Of a stretch of DNA of 44,926 nt, positions 16,981 to 25,451 are shown piece after piece (position 1 is the first letter of the stretch; the number at the start of each line of letters is the position of its first letter). Both the position numbers and the translations under genes were made by a program. The stretch lies in NCBI GenBank assembly GCA_028278325.1, contig JANQEO010000377.1:1-44926 (forward strand), in the 5' to 3' direction. Origin of the DNA: Candidatus Binatia bacterium (GTDB lineage Bacteria; Desulfobacterota; Binatia; UBA1149; JAJCZL01). The notes under the pieces were generated by a model that saw nothing but the letters and a program-made list of their open reading frames with translations, ran no database searches and was not told the DNA's origin.

Positions 16981-19247
16981 CTGGCGACGTACGAGCCGCC
17001 CGTCATGTCGGCGAGCCCCCTCATGAGCCTGACGTCGTGGTTCGGCCCGATGCCGATCGAGTGGATGCGCACCTTCTTCAGCGCGTTCATTTCCTCGATC
17101 TCCTTGAGTATCTGCCGCGGGTCGATGATGCGCCCGCGGTTCGCCAAACCATCGCTCATGAAGAAGATCGTGTCCAGCACCAGCTTGTAGGCCTTGTCGT
17201 GGGTTCCGCGACCGGCAAGCTCGAAGGCGCGCTCCAAGGGGTCGAAGATGTTGGTCGCGCCGACCTCCTTGATGCCCTTCACCCAGGCGACCGCCTTCCT
17301 CCGGTTGGAGGGAGTGGCGACGGTCATCTTCTTCTTCCAGACGTCCCAGGTGCTGTTGTAGAAGATGATGTTGAACGTCGCGTTGTCCGGCAGCGACGTG
17401 ATGGCCTTGACGAGCTCGCTCTTGGCCACGTCGATCTTCGATCCCTGGCCCTTGGCATCCGGCATCTGCATGCTGCCGGACCGGTCGAGAATGAACACGA
17501 TGTGTGTCGATCGCGTCTCGATGCCGTAGAACCGCGTCCCCCCTTCGGTCTCGTTCGGCGATGGCTCGGGCTCGGGCCCCCGCGCGACGACCCCCTTCTT
17601 CGGCTCCCACTTCGACCGGGACTTCTCCCACCACGCTTGCCAGGCGTTGGCGGACGCGTGGTCCAGCCCCGTCAGCTCCACGAGCGCCTTCTTGCAGGCA
17701 CCCTTGACGTCATCGTTCTTGGAGTTGAGCCCCTGGATGAGGGGTGAGATCGATGCCTTGAGATTCAGCTTCCTCAGCGACTTCGCCGCCTCGATGCGCA
17801 GCTCCGGGGTCTTGCCGAAGCCGACGAGGGCCTCGCGCAGCGACGCCGCGACCGATTTGTGGCCCTGCCGGCCCATCGCCCGGGCCGCTTCCAGACGCAT
17901 GCGCTCCCGCGCCTCGTCCGGGAAGTCGTCGTCGGTGCCGGGCACCTTGATCCGGACCTTGCCGAGGATCGCACGCAGGAGTCTCCGGGCACTCTCGGTG
18001 CGAACCCCTCCGAGGAACGAGATCAGGCGAACCCTCTCGTCGATCTTCTCGGCCTCCTGCAGCGGGGTGATCAACAGGCGGGACACGAGCCGGCTCCGCA
18101 GGCTGACCGGTAGCTGCGTGAAGACGCGCCCCACCGCGTCGCGGCGGGCCTCTGCGAGAGAGACGATGACGTCGGAGCCTTCCGTGGCGGCGGGCTCGAG
18201 ATCCGTCTCGTCCGCGTTCCGCTCCCCGAGGCCTTCCTGGGCGAGGAGGCGCCGCGCTCCGAGGAGGAAGCGGTTCTGCCCGACCGCGATCATGCCGCCG
18301 ATCTGCTTGGCGATGGCGTCGGACGCGACCTTGTCGAGGATCTCGCGCAAGGTCTTCTCCTCTTCCTTCCACCACTGCCGCCAGAGCGTGTCGTTGTCGT
18401 GGAACGTCTTGCCCGCATGTGCGACCAGGGCCTCGATGACCTCTTCGAGAAACCGGCCCTCGGCGTGTTGCAGGGCATCGATCAGGGGCGGGACGCAGTC
18501 GAGGGAAGCGATCCTGGCGAGGCCACGCGCCGCCGCGACGCGCACCGGCCAGACGTCGTCCTTCAGCGCGTCGGCGAGAGCGGGGATGGTCTTTCTGTCA
18601 CGCCGCTCAGCCAGTGCGTCGATCACGCCGACACGCAGCACGCCGTCCTCGACGCGCCGCGCCAGCTCGACGATCGCCTCCCGCGCGGCGGGACTCCGGC
18701 TCTGCGCCACCACCAAGAGCCGCAGCTTCTGCTCCTCGAAGTCGCGTGAGCGTTGGAGCTTCGAAACCTGACGTCCGAGCGCCTCTCTGCGGGAGGCCTC
18801 GTCCACCGTATCGAGCAGGGTCCCGCACCCGACGAGCAGCATCTTCTGCCAGCTCTGAAGGTCCCTCTTCTTCTTGAGGTGCTTGTTCAGCTCCTTCTGG
18901 AAGGGGGCAGCCTTGCGCTGCGCGGCCTGCATGGCGCCGACCGAGACGGGGCGCCCCTTGTCCGCCTGCTTGTCCAGCGACTTCATCGCCTCGCCGATCG
19001 CCTTCCCGGCCTTGACGATCTTCTTCTCGAGCTTGGCGAGGTCCTTGGCGGTCTTGAGGGACGCCGCGACGAAGTCGTCGATCGCGCGCGGGTCCTTGCA
19101 CGCGACCAGGGCGTCGATTCCGGCCTGCCGGGCCTTCTTCTCCGTCGCCTTGGCGGCCGTCTTGAACGTACGACGGGCGGCGTGGATATCCTGGGCGCCG
19201 GCCACGGAGCCGAGCGCTATCGCACAAAGGACGAGTCGTAAGGTCAT
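16977..19247 (-). CDS. Exported HEAT-repeat protein with C-terminal VWA domain
   Basis: 756 residues from the ATG at 19247; MTLRLVLCAIALGSVAGAQ is a signal peptide. Residues ~30-200 are Lys-rich and helical, followed by HEAT repeats (TIPALADALKDDVWPVRVAA, RGLARIASLDCVPPLIDAL, KSVAASLREALVGFG). The last ~190 residues form a VWA domain: MIDAS DRSGSM near ~587, the middle Thr site in KEVGATNIFDPLERA, and FFMSDGLANRG. VWA domains bind ligands through a metal ion. HEAT-VWA fusions are frequent in planctomycetes and unassigned. It is the first gene of an operon with the lipoprotein and RNase D. Confidence 0.82.
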   Translation of the reverse strand: MTLRLVLCAIALGSVAGAQDIHAARRTFKTAAKATEKKARQAGIDALVACKDPRAIDDFVAASLKTAKDLAKLEKKIVKAGKAIGEAMKSLDKQADKGRPVSVGAMQAAQRKAAPFQKELNKHLKKKRDLQSWQKMLLVGCGTLLDTVDEASRREALGRQVSKLQRSRDFEEQKLRLLVVAQSRSPAAREAIVELARRVEDGVLRVGVIDALAERRDRKTIPALADALKDDVWPVRVAAARGLARIASLDCVPPLIDALQHAEGRFLEEVIEALVAHAGKTFHDNDTLWRQWWKEEEKTLREILDKVASDAIAKQIGGMIAVGQNRFLLGARRLLAQEGLGERNADETDLEPAATEGSDVIVSLAEARRDAVGRVFTQLPVSLRSRLVSRLLITPLQEAEKIDERVRLISFLGGVRTESARRLLRAILGKVRIKVPGTDDDFPDEARERMRLEAARAMGRQGHKSVAASLREALVGFGKTPELRIEAAKSLRKLNLKASISPLIQGLNSKNDDVKGACKKALVELTGLDHASANAWQAWWEKSRSKWEPKKGVVARGPEPEPSPNETEGGTRFYGIETRSTHIVFILDRSGSMQMPDAKGQGSKIDVAKSELVKAITSLPDNATFNIIFYNSTWDVWKKKMTVATPSNRRKAVAWVKGIKEVGATNIFDPLERAFELAGRGTHDKAYKLVLDTIFFMSDGLANRGRIIDPRQILKEIEEMNALKKVRIHSIGIGPNHDVRLMRGLADMTGGSYVAR

Positions 19248-19315
19248 ATGCGGGCTCCGGCGCGACGGGAACCTGACGATATCATCCGGAGTACCTGCAT
19301 TCCCGAGCGCAGGCG

Positions 19316-19831
19316 ATGAACATGCCCCGAACCGCACGACGCGCGAAGAAGAAGCCTCGTTCACTCGGCAAGACCCTCGGGCTGCTGCTGCTGGTGAACA
19401 TCGTCCCGCTCATCGTCTTGACGGTGCTGGCGGTGATGTACGCGCGGGGCGAGATCGAGATCCAGGAGGACCAGATCCCCGAGGGGATGGGTCAGACCCT
19501 CGCCTGGGTCGGCGGGATCTTCGTCGCCCTGCTCCTCGTTGCCTCCGTGTCCCTGCCGGCGGCGCACGACGGGGTCAAGGCGGTACAGGGTCAGCTGCGC
19601 CGGGGCGGCCGGGTCATGCGCGGTGAGGAGGAGGGGAGCAAGGCGATGGTCGTCCTCGCCTGGCCCTTCCTCTCCCTGCTCCTCCTGCTCGGCTCGGTGG
19701 CGCGCTTCGCCCTCATCGTCCTCTCGTTCGCACTGATCGCGCTCCTGGTGCTGTTCGTAGCGCGGCTCAAGTGGCCGGATCTCGGTCAGGAGCAGATCGA
19801 CCTTGTACTGCAGTGGGGGACGGGCGGGTGA
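19316..19831 (+). CDS. Membrane protein of unknown function
   Basis: 171 residues. A basic N-terminus (RTARRAKKKPRS) precedes four predicted membrane helices: TLGLLLLVNIVPLIVLTVLA, WVGGIFVALLLVASVSL, VVLAWPFLSLLLLLGSVA and FALIVLSFALIALLVLFV. A short extracytoplasmic loop (GEIEIQEDQIPEG) lies between the first two. No family is recognised. It is divergent from the HEAT/VWA gene and converges stop-to-stop on the next gene. An alternative ATG (MPRT) lies two codons in. Confidence 0.6.
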   Translation: MNMPRTARRAKKKPRSLGKTLGLLLLVNIVPLIVLTVLAVMYARGEIEIQEDQIPEGMGQTLAWVGGIFVALLLVASVSLPAAHDGVKAVQGQLRRGGRVMRGEEEGSKAMVVLAWPFLSLLLLLGSVARFALIVLSFALIALLVLFVARLKWPDLGQEQIDLVLQWGTGG

Positions 19832-19840
19832 TCACCCGCC
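19823..19840. terminator. Perfect 18-bp palindrome made of two convergent stop codons
   Basis: The sequence GGCGGGTGATCACCCGCC is fully self-complementary. Its centre TGATCA supplies the TGA stop of the plus-strand membrane protein and, read on the other strand, the TGA stop of the zinc-ribbon protein. As RNA it can fold only with a minimal loop, so it may be a bidirectional terminator core or a protein-binding palindrome. No T-tract follows. Confidence 0.45.
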
Positions 19841-20452
19841 GCTGGGGGGCTTCGAGGGCGAGTGCCACGTCACCCTGATGATGCGCAGCCGCCGGATCGA
19901 CCCCGTCATCTCGAAAGTCATGGGCAGACTGCGGGAGCCGCCGTCGGCTTCGCGCACGTCGACATAGTGGGTGTAGCGGCGCGCTTCGACCTCGCGGGGG
20001 CGCCCGTGGCGGCGGACGATGGCGTCGAAGTGATCGCGGAACGACGTGCGGCGGTGGTCGAGATCCGGCTTGTCACCGACCTCCTGGCGGAAGGCCGCCC
20101 GCAGGCTCGGCACCGTGACGGTCCCGTTCTTGCACTCGAACAGCCTCTCGTCGTCGTCCTCGTCGCCGAGCAGCTGGACGTCGATGAAGTGCTCGATGTG
20201 GTCGCGATCGAACCGCCGGATCTTGCTGCGTTCCTTCGCCAGGTAGATCGCGTCGCCGGCTGCGAAAGCGGTCACCGCGAGGAGAATGAACAGACCCGCG
20301 CCCTTGGACATGATGCGCTTGCGCTTGAGGTTCAGCTTCTCCCCACAGTGATGGCACACCTCGGTGCCTTCATAGATGAGGGAGATGCAATTGGGGCAAC
20401 GGACGATCTGGGCCACGGTGAGGATCTCCGCTTCCCTATACGGGAGCGCCAT
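19832..20452 (-). CDS. Zinc-ribbon membrane protein
   Basis: 206 residues from the ATG at 20452. CPNC (19-22) and CHHC (33-36) form a zinc-ribbon knuckle pair facing the cytoplasm. A basic stretch (LNLKRKR) and one membrane helix (GAGLFILLAVTAFAAGDAIYL) follow, and the remaining ~130 residues would be outside. The C-terminal beta-rich part (RYTHYVDVREADGG, LPMTFEMTGSIRRLRIIRVTW) may be a small sensory or scaffold domain. Family and role are unknown. It is transcribed away from the IlvA-like gene, sharing a 69-base divergent spacer. Confidence 0.6.
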   Translation of the reverse strand: MALPYREAEILTVAQIVRCPNCISLIYEGTEVCHHCGEKLNLKRKRIMSKGAGLFILLAVTAFAAGDAIYLAKERSKIRRFDRDHIEHFIDVQLLGDEDDDERLFECKNGTVTVPSLRAAFRQEVGDKPDLDHRRTSFRDHFDAIVRRHGRPREVEARRYTHYVDVREADGGSRSLPMTFEMTGSIRRLRIIRVTWHSPSKPPSGG

Positions 20453-20521
20453 GGGCCATTGCGGCCTTTCGCAACCCGTACATCATACCGGCTTTGCGAA
20501 CTGGGTTAGAATCCCGCCGGC

Positions 20522-21478
20522 ATGGACGCGGCGGCGGTCGAGCAGGCCTACGGGCGGATTTCGGGGATCATTCACAAGACGCCGGTCATTCACTCGAGGA
20601 CCCTGGATGACATGGCGGGAGGGACGCTCTATCTGAAGATGGAGTCCTTCCAGCGGACCGGCGCGTTCAAGTTCCGAGGTGCTTTCCACGCCCTCGCCTG
20701 CAATCTGGAGAAGGCGCGCGAGCACGGCGTCGTCACGGGCTCGAGCGGCAACCACGGCGGCGCCCTGGCGCTGGCGTCCAAGATCCTCGGAGTTCCCTGC
20801 ACCGTCGTCATGCCCGAGGACGCGGCCGAGGTGAAGGTGGCCGCGATCAAGGCGTTCGGCGCCGAGACGATGCGTTGCGGAAGGTCATCCGCCGAGCGAC
20901 TCGCGCGGGCCGCGGAGCTGTCCGAGGACGACGGGATGATGATGATCCCGCCGTACGACCATCCCGACATCATCGCCGGGCAGGGCACGGTCGCGCTCGA
21001 GACCATCGAGCAGGTCCCTGACGTCGAGGTGTTCATCTCGCCGTGCGGGGGCGGAGGGCTGCTCTCGGGTTGTGCAGCCTTCCTGTCACGCCGGGCGCCG
21101 TCCGTCGAGGTCTGGGGCGTCGAGGCGGAGGACGCCGACGACACGGCCCGCTCGCTCGCGGCGGGGGAGCGCGTCGAGATCGACCTGCCGACGACGATCG
21201 CGGACGGGATGCGCAACGTCGTACCGGGCGAGCTGACCTTCCCGATCGTGCAGCAGACGGTGCGGGGCGTCGTCCTGGTGAGTGATGACGAGATCCTCCA
21301 GGCACTGCGGCTCATGCTGCTGCGCGCGAAAGTAGTGGCCGAGCCCACGGGCGCGGCGTCGGTCGCGGCCGCCCTGTTCGGCAAGGTCCGCCTGGACGGC
21401 CGTACGGCCGTGGCGGTCGTCAGCGGAGGCAACATAGATCCGTCGGCGCTCTCGCATGCCCTGGAGGCGAGCGCGTGA
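20522..21478 (+). CDS. Threonine dehydratase / serine racemase-like PLP enzyme
   Basis: 318 residues from the ATG at 20522. Fold-type II PLP signatures: the Schiff-base Lys in GAFKFRGA, the substrate loop SSGNHGGALA, the phosphate-binding Gly loop CGGGGLLSG and the C-terminal SGGNID. There is no ACT regulatory domain, so it is a catabolic or racemase-like form rather than the feedback-regulated biosynthetic IlvA. It would deaminate threonine or serine, or racemise serine. Its stop overlaps the GTG of the sigma-like gene (GTGA), an odd coupling of a metabolic enzyme to a regulator. Confidence 0.9.
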   Translation: MDAAAVEQAYGRISGIIHKTPVIHSRTLDDMAGGTLYLKMESFQRTGAFKFRGAFHALACNLEKAREHGVVTGSSGNHGGALALASKILGVPCTVVMPEDAAEVKVAAIKAFGAETMRCGRSSAERLARAAELSEDDGMMMIPPYDHPDIIAGQGTVALETIEQVPDVEVFISPCGGGGLLSGCAAFLSRRAPSVEVWGVEAEDADDTARSLAAGERVEIDLPTTIADGMRNVVPGELTFPIVQQTVRGVVLVSDDEILQALRLMLLRAKVVAEPTGAASVAAALFGKVRLDGRTAVAVVSGGNIDPSALSHALEASA

Positions 21479-22323
21479 CCGCCGACGCGGCTCCCCCTCC
21501 GGAGCCGGTATGCCGGACCTGCCGGTTCGGTCAGGGCGCAGATCGAGCCTGCGTCCTCCTCGACACGGGTGAGCAGGACGCGCTGCTCGAGGAAGGCCCG
21601 TGTCAGCTCGGAGCGGCCATTCCCGACGACGCCCGACGGCTGATCCGCCGCCGCTACCCGTTCGCCCGCAGCCTCGAGGAGGACATCGCCTCCGAAGCGC
21701 TGCTGCGCGTCATCGACGGTCAAAACATGCTCGTCCCCGGACGCATCCGTCACCTTCCCACGCTGCGGGCGCGCCTGCGCGAGATGACGCGCAACGCCGT
21801 CATCGACGCGCTGCGTTCGCACAGGCTCGTCACGCGGATCCGTTGCGGCGCCTGCATACACTTCGACAAGGAGACGCCACCTCCGGGTTGCCACCTCGAG
21901 TGGTTGCCGGACATCGGCACCGAGGCGAAGCCGAATCCCTGGTACGGCGAGGCGGTCGAGCGGTCCACCGACCCGCGCGGCCTCCAGCCGCCGTGTGACC
22001 TGTTCACCTGGCGGCGTCCCGAGACACACGACATCTTCGAGGAGGAGGTTCCCGGCCTCGACCCGGAGGGAACCAAGCGCGAGCAGTCGCTGAACCTGCT
22101 CGTGCAGGCGATCGACCACATCGCGCGGCAGGACGAGCGGGGTTTGCGCGCGGCCTCAGCGCTGTTCTGGCACTACCTGCGGGGCCAGTCGGTGAAGGAG
22201 CTCGCGGAGGAGAGCTCGGTCTCGGAGAAGACCATCAAGCGCCTGCTCGCCGAGGGTCGTGAGCGCCTGCTCGCCGTCATGCAGGACGAGTTCGCGATCA
22301 GCAGCGTCGGAGAACTCCTGTGA
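21475..22323 (+). CDS. Sigma-70-family factor with a Cys-rich insert
   Basis: 282 residues starting at a GTG coupled to the preceding stop. Residues ~55-120 (SLEEDIASEALLRVI, TLRARLREMTRNAVIDALR) correspond to sigma region 2, and ~215-270 (SALFWHYLRGQSVKELAEE, VSEKTIKRLLAEGRERL) to the region 4 helix-turn-helix. ECF factors are usually ~170-200 residues. The extra length is an N-terminal Cys module (CRTCRFGQ, ACVLL) and an insert between the regions with CGACIHF, PGCHLEW and PPCDLF, which could bind a metal or an iron-sulfur cluster. The next gene looks like its membrane partner. Regulation by redox or metal is inferred. Confidence 0.75.
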   Translation: MTADAAPPPEPVCRTCRFGQGADRACVLLDTGEQDALLEEGPCQLGAAIPDDARRLIRRRYPFARSLEEDIASEALLRVIDGQNMLVPGRIRHLPTLRARLREMTRNAVIDALRSHRLVTRIRCGACIHFDKETPPPGCHLEWLPDIGTEAKPNPWYGEAVERSTDPRGLQPPCDLFTWRRPETHDIFEEEVPGLDPEGTKREQSLNLLVQAIDHIARQDERGLRAASALFWHYLRGQSVKELAEESSVSEKTIKRLLAEGRERLLAVMQDEFAISSVGELL

Positions 22324-23129
22324 GCCGGCCGATGGTCGAGCGACACAAGGAGCTCGAGTCGTTCCTCGGGGACGCGGCACAGGATCCCGCGTTCGACGAG
22401 CTGGAGGACCGGGCCTACGACGCTGCGCACCTCGAGGAGGAGCAGTACGCGTTGCTGCTCGAGGCGGGGACCTCGGACGATTCAGCCGTCGTCAACCTGA
22501 AGCGGCACGTCCTCTTCTGCGACGTGTGCTCGTCGGAGTTCCTGCGGCGTGCCGCCCCGCGTGCGGAGGCCGATTTCGTCATCGAGGCGGCCGAGACGTC
22601 CCTTCGCCGTGGACGCCTGCTGTTGTTCGTCTCGGTGGTCCTGGCCCTGGTTCTCGGGTTCATCCTCGGCCGCTTGGGACGAGTTGCCGAGCCCGCGTCG
22701 CCCGAACCGCCGCCGTTCGTCACCGTGGCCCGAGCGGGGCTCGGCGATGCGCTCGGCCGTGCCGACGCGGCCGATCGCATCTTCGTCGTGCTCGAAGCGC
22801 CCGAGGCCGGCGCGACCGTGCATCTCTACGCGTACCTGGTGGCCGGACCCCGCGTCGTCACGCTGCACCCGACGCCCGGCGGTGTCGAGCGCAACCCGGT
22901 CGCCGTCGGAATGGTGCCAGCGGGAGGGTGGCCCGATCCGGGCGGTCCCGTGCCGCGATGGGTGATCGGCCTCGCCTCAGATTCTGCGCTGCCTCTCGAC
23001 CCGGAGCTGGCGACCCGCCTTCGCAGCCTGCTGGCCGACGGGAAGACGGTGCCGGACCTCGTCCGGACCCTCGACCAGCTGCTCGGGGACGCGGCGGGAA
23101 TCTCCTTCGCTATTCGCATCGACGAGTGA
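22320..23129 (+). CDS. Membrane anti-sigma-like protein with zinc-binding HxxxCxxC motif
   Basis: 269 residues from a GTG overlapping the sigma gene stop. Residues ~60-75 contain KRHVLFCDVCSSEFL, the HxxxCxxC motif of ZAS-type anti-sigma domains. A single membrane helix (GRLLLFVSVVLALVLGFILG) follows. The ~150-residue external part has a beta-rich segment (IFVVLEAPEAGATVHLYAYL, ATGMVP-like turn) of unknown fold. Position and motif make it the probable controller of the sigma factor before it. No protease or ligand gene is adjacent. Confidence 0.72.
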   Translation: MSRPMVERHKELESFLGDAAQDPAFDELEDRAYDAAHLEEEQYALLLEAGTSDDSAVVNLKRHVLFCDVCSSEFLRRAAPRAEADFVIEAAETSLRRGRLLLFVSVVLALVLGFILGRLGRVAEPASPEPPPFVTVARAGLGDALGRADAADRIFVVLEAPEAGATVHLYAYLVAGPRVVTLHPTPGGVERNPVAVGMVPAGGWPDPGGPVPRWVIGLASDSALPLDPELATRLRSLLADGKTVPDLVRTLDQLLGDAAGISFAIRIDE

Positions 23130-23133
23130 TCTC

Positions 23134-24129
23134 TCAGCGATCGACGGAGTAGACGAGGCAGGCAACCAGCGGCCACGCGTCCTCCCGGTCGGGCTCGGCT
23201 GGGCGCACGCCCCATCGCTGCTCTGTGGGAAGCCAGAGTCCGACGTCGCCGCCGTTGTCGAGCAGGATCGCATCGCTCGCGCCCGCCGCCGCGAGGTGCG
23301 CTGCCAGCGCTTCGACGGTGGTCCCGGCGCGGTTGCTCAGGCCCGGAACGATCCACGAGGTCACGGTGCCGTCCGGAGCCACGGCCAGCGCGTGGTGCGG
23401 GTAGAGGCCGCAGAAGAAGACGATCTCGAGGACCTCTCCGTCGAAGCGGAACGTCCCCCTGCGCTCCGGTGCCTCGCAACGCGCGTAGCCCTTGACGGCG
23501 AGCGCTTCCAGTAACGCCCCGTGGGGCACTCCGGCCGTGTCCAGGCGCACGGGGCGGCCGCGCGCTGCGTCGTCGTACAGGGCGGGGTGGGCAAGGAGCC
23601 GATCGTGCCCGAAGTCGTGACGGACTCCTGGCGCGGTCTCGACGTACGGGAACAGGACGCGGTGCCGTGGATCGGCGAAGGTGGCCGCTTCGGAGACGGC
23701 GGGGCGGCCGCGGCGGACCAGGTCGGGCCCGGTGATGACCCAAGCGTCGTCGGGCTCCTCGTCCGTCGGGACGCGTCGGCCCCGCCCTTCCGCGTCCACC
23801 GCGATGGCGCCACCCTGTGGGCCGGCGACGCCCAACCAGCGCCCGTCGACCCACGCGCGCACTCCCGGGTTCAGCCCGAGGTTGCCGCATCCCGTGACGG
23901 CGATCGCGGTCCGGTTGGGTTGTGCGCGCTCGAACCGCGCGACGTGACCGTCCGCTCCGAGCACCGTCCTGAACCCGCGACGCTGCTCGGACTGCTCGAC
24001 CACCCTCCGTCCGTCCCGCATGACGTACGGCAGTCCGTCGCCCCGCACGAGTGGGCCGCAACCGACCGCGTCGGCGTCGACGCAGAGGGTCAGTCGCACC
24101 CGCGGTGGGTCGGTCGAGAACCTCGGCAT
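23134..24129 (-). CDS. Phosphodiester-glycosidase-like (NAGPA-type) protein
   Basis: 331 residues from the ATG at 24129. The C-terminal half resembles the NAGPA/phosphodiester glycosidase domain: [15 protein letters not shown], then [20 protein letters not shown] followed by [11 protein letters not shown], the D-x-G-G region that normally precedes Ser residues. An early [11 protein letters not shown] also fits. The domain removes GlcNAc-1-phosphodiester caps or trims cell-wall glycans. No signal peptide is visible, which is unusual for the family. Classification rests on short motifs. It converges on the anti-sigma-like gene with four bases between stops. Confidence 0.55.
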   Translation of the reverse strand: MPRFSTDPPRVRLTLCVDADAVGCGPLVRGDGLPYVMRDGRRVVEQSEQRRGFRTVLGADGHVARFERAQPNRTAIAVTGCGNLGLNPGVRAWVDGRWLGVAGPQGGAIAVDAEGRGRRVPTDEEPDDAWVITGPDLVRRGRPAVSEAATFADPRHRVLFPYVETAPGVRHDFGHDRLLAHPALYDDAARGRPVRLDTAGVPHGALLEALAVKGYARCEAPERRGTFRFDGEVLEIVFFCGLYPHHALAVAPDGTVTSWIVPGLSNRAGTTVEALAAHLAAAGASDAILLDNGGDVGLWLPTEQRWGVRPAEPDREDAWPLVACLVYSVDR

Positions 24130-24188
24130 GGGCCGATCATACGGTCGGCGCAGGCAGGAGGCGCGCGCCTGCTCGATGCGCCACGAGC

Positions 24189-24230
24189 AAAAAAAAAGCG
24201 CCACCCACCGGGGGGAGGTGTGGGTGGCGC
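24189..24230 (-). terminator. Strong intrinsic terminator on the minus strand
   Basis: A perfect 11-bp stem (GCGCCACCCAC at 24198-24208 with its complement at 24220-24230) and an 11-base loop, followed in minus-strand orientation by nine uninterrupted T residues (A-run 24189-24197). It lies upstream of the minus-strand gene ending at 23134, and the next genes to its right on the minus strand start beyond 26 kb, so a transcript starting inside 24231-24482 is the likely client. Confidence 0.85.
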
Positions 24231-24482
24231 CAGGGGCAGGTCATGCCGTCCGGGCAGGACCAGGAGAAGGCCTGGGGGAGTGAGAGAGCTTTGGTGTCGC
24301 GTCGTGAGCCGCTCTACCCGACCGGGAAGAGTACCTCGCCTTCTGTGTGCCTCAGAGTGTGTCGCATGTCTCGTTGCTCCACCCCGGGGAAACGGCAGGT
24401 CGTCGTGACCGGGGTCACGGCTCGGCGAGAAATCAAAGCGGCTTACGGCGGCGTGTTTGCCTTATCCTGGCGCGCCCGGGAG
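24231..24482 (-). ncRNA. Possible small RNA ending at the 24189-24230 terminator
   Basis: This 250-base stretch has no gene on either strand that I can support, yet the minus strand ends in an excellent terminator. Several self-complementary blocks occur, for example GTGACC/GGTCAC near 24405-24418. A 17-codon minus-strand frame ([17 protein letters not shown]) preceded by a G-rich segment could be a leader peptide. The 5' end is unknown, and I do not match it to 6S, SRP or tmRNA. Confidence 0.3.
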
Positions 24483-25430
24483 ATGGACATGAAATACCGA
24501 CGCCTCGGAAAAGCCGGTCTGCAGGTGAGCGAGCTCTCGTTCGGATCGTGGCTGACCTTCGGTCCACAGCTCGACGTGGACCACGTGAAGAAGCTCATGC
24601 GCCAGGCGTTCGAAGCGGGAGTGAACTTCTTCGACAACGCCGAAGCCTACGCGAAGGGCCAGTCAGAGGAGCTCATGGGCATCGCGCTCGCGGACTACCG
24701 GCGCGAGGACCTCGTAGTCTCGTCCAAGATCTTCTGGGGTGGCTCGGGTCCGAACGACGAGGGGCTCAGCTGGAAGCACCTGATGGAGGGCACCAACAAC
24801 GCCCTCGCCCGCCTGCGCGTCGAGTACGTCGACCTGCTGTTCTGTCACCGTCCGGATCCGAACACGCCGATCGAGGAGACCGTTCGTGCGATGGACGTGA
24901 TCGTGCGCCAGGGGAAGGCGTTCTACTGGGGGACCTCGGAATGGTCCGCGGAGCAGATCGAGGAAGCGCACCGGATCGCCAGGGAACACGGCTGCATCCC
25001 GCCGGCCATGGAGCAGCCGCAATACAACATGCTCGTGAGGGAGAGGTTCGAGCAGGAGTACGCGCCCCTCTACGAGCGCTACGGGATGGGGACGACCATC
25101 TGGAGCCCCCTCGCATCGGGCATCCTCACGGGCAAGTACAACGACGGTGTGCCTTCGGACAGCCGGCTTGCGCGCGAGTCCTGGCTGCAGGCGCACCTGT
25201 CGGCCGAGCGGGTGGCGAAGGTGCGGCGGCTGCAGGAGGTCGCCTCGGACGCGGGCTGCACCATGAGCCAGCTGGCGATTGCCTGGTGTCTCAGGAACGA
25301 GCACGTCAGCACCGTGATCCTCGGGGCCTCGAGCAGCGAGCAGCTCGACGAGAACCTGGGCTCCGCCGAGGTCTTAGAAGCTCTCACGGACGATGTGATG
25401 GCACGCATCGACGGGATCCTGGCGAACTGA
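24483..25430 (+). CDS. Aldo/keto reductase (Kv-beta / YghZ-like)
   Basis: 315 residues from the ATG at 24483; a second ATG two codons on (MKYRRLG) is equally good. The AKR tetrad is visible: Asp in [11 protein letters not shown], Tyr in the same segment, Lys in [10 protein letters not shown] and His in LLFCHRPDP. The NADPH-binding C-terminal motif is [16 protein letters not shown]. The sequence [16 protein letters not shown] is characteristic of the potassium-channel beta-subunit/YghZ clade, which reduces small aldehydes such as methylglyoxal. It acts in the cytoplasm. It converges on the radical-SAM gene. Confidence 0.92.
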   Translation: MDMKYRRLGKAGLQVSELSFGSWLTFGPQLDVDHVKKLMRQAFEAGVNFFDNAEAYAKGQSEELMGIALADYRREDLVVSSKIFWGGSGPNDEGLSWKHLMEGTNNALARLRVEYVDLLFCHRPDPNTPIEETVRAMDVIVRQGKAFYWGTSEWSAEQIEEAHRIAREHGCIPPAMEQPQYNMLVRERFEQEYAPLYERYGMGTTIWSPLASGILTGKYNDGVPSDSRLARESWLQAHLSAERVAKVRRLQEVASDAGCTMSQLAIAWCLRNEHVSTVILGASSSEQLDENLGSAEVLEALTDDVMARIDGILAN

Positions 25431-25445
25431 TGCCCGGCCTGGGCA
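25431..25445. terminator. Short hairpin between convergent genes
   Basis: TGCCC/GGGCA (5 bp) with a 5-base loop lies directly after the stop of the aldo/keto reductase and before the stop of the radical-SAM gene. There is no T-tract. Weak candidate for a shared terminator. Confidence 0.3.
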
Positions 25446-25451
25446 GCCCCT

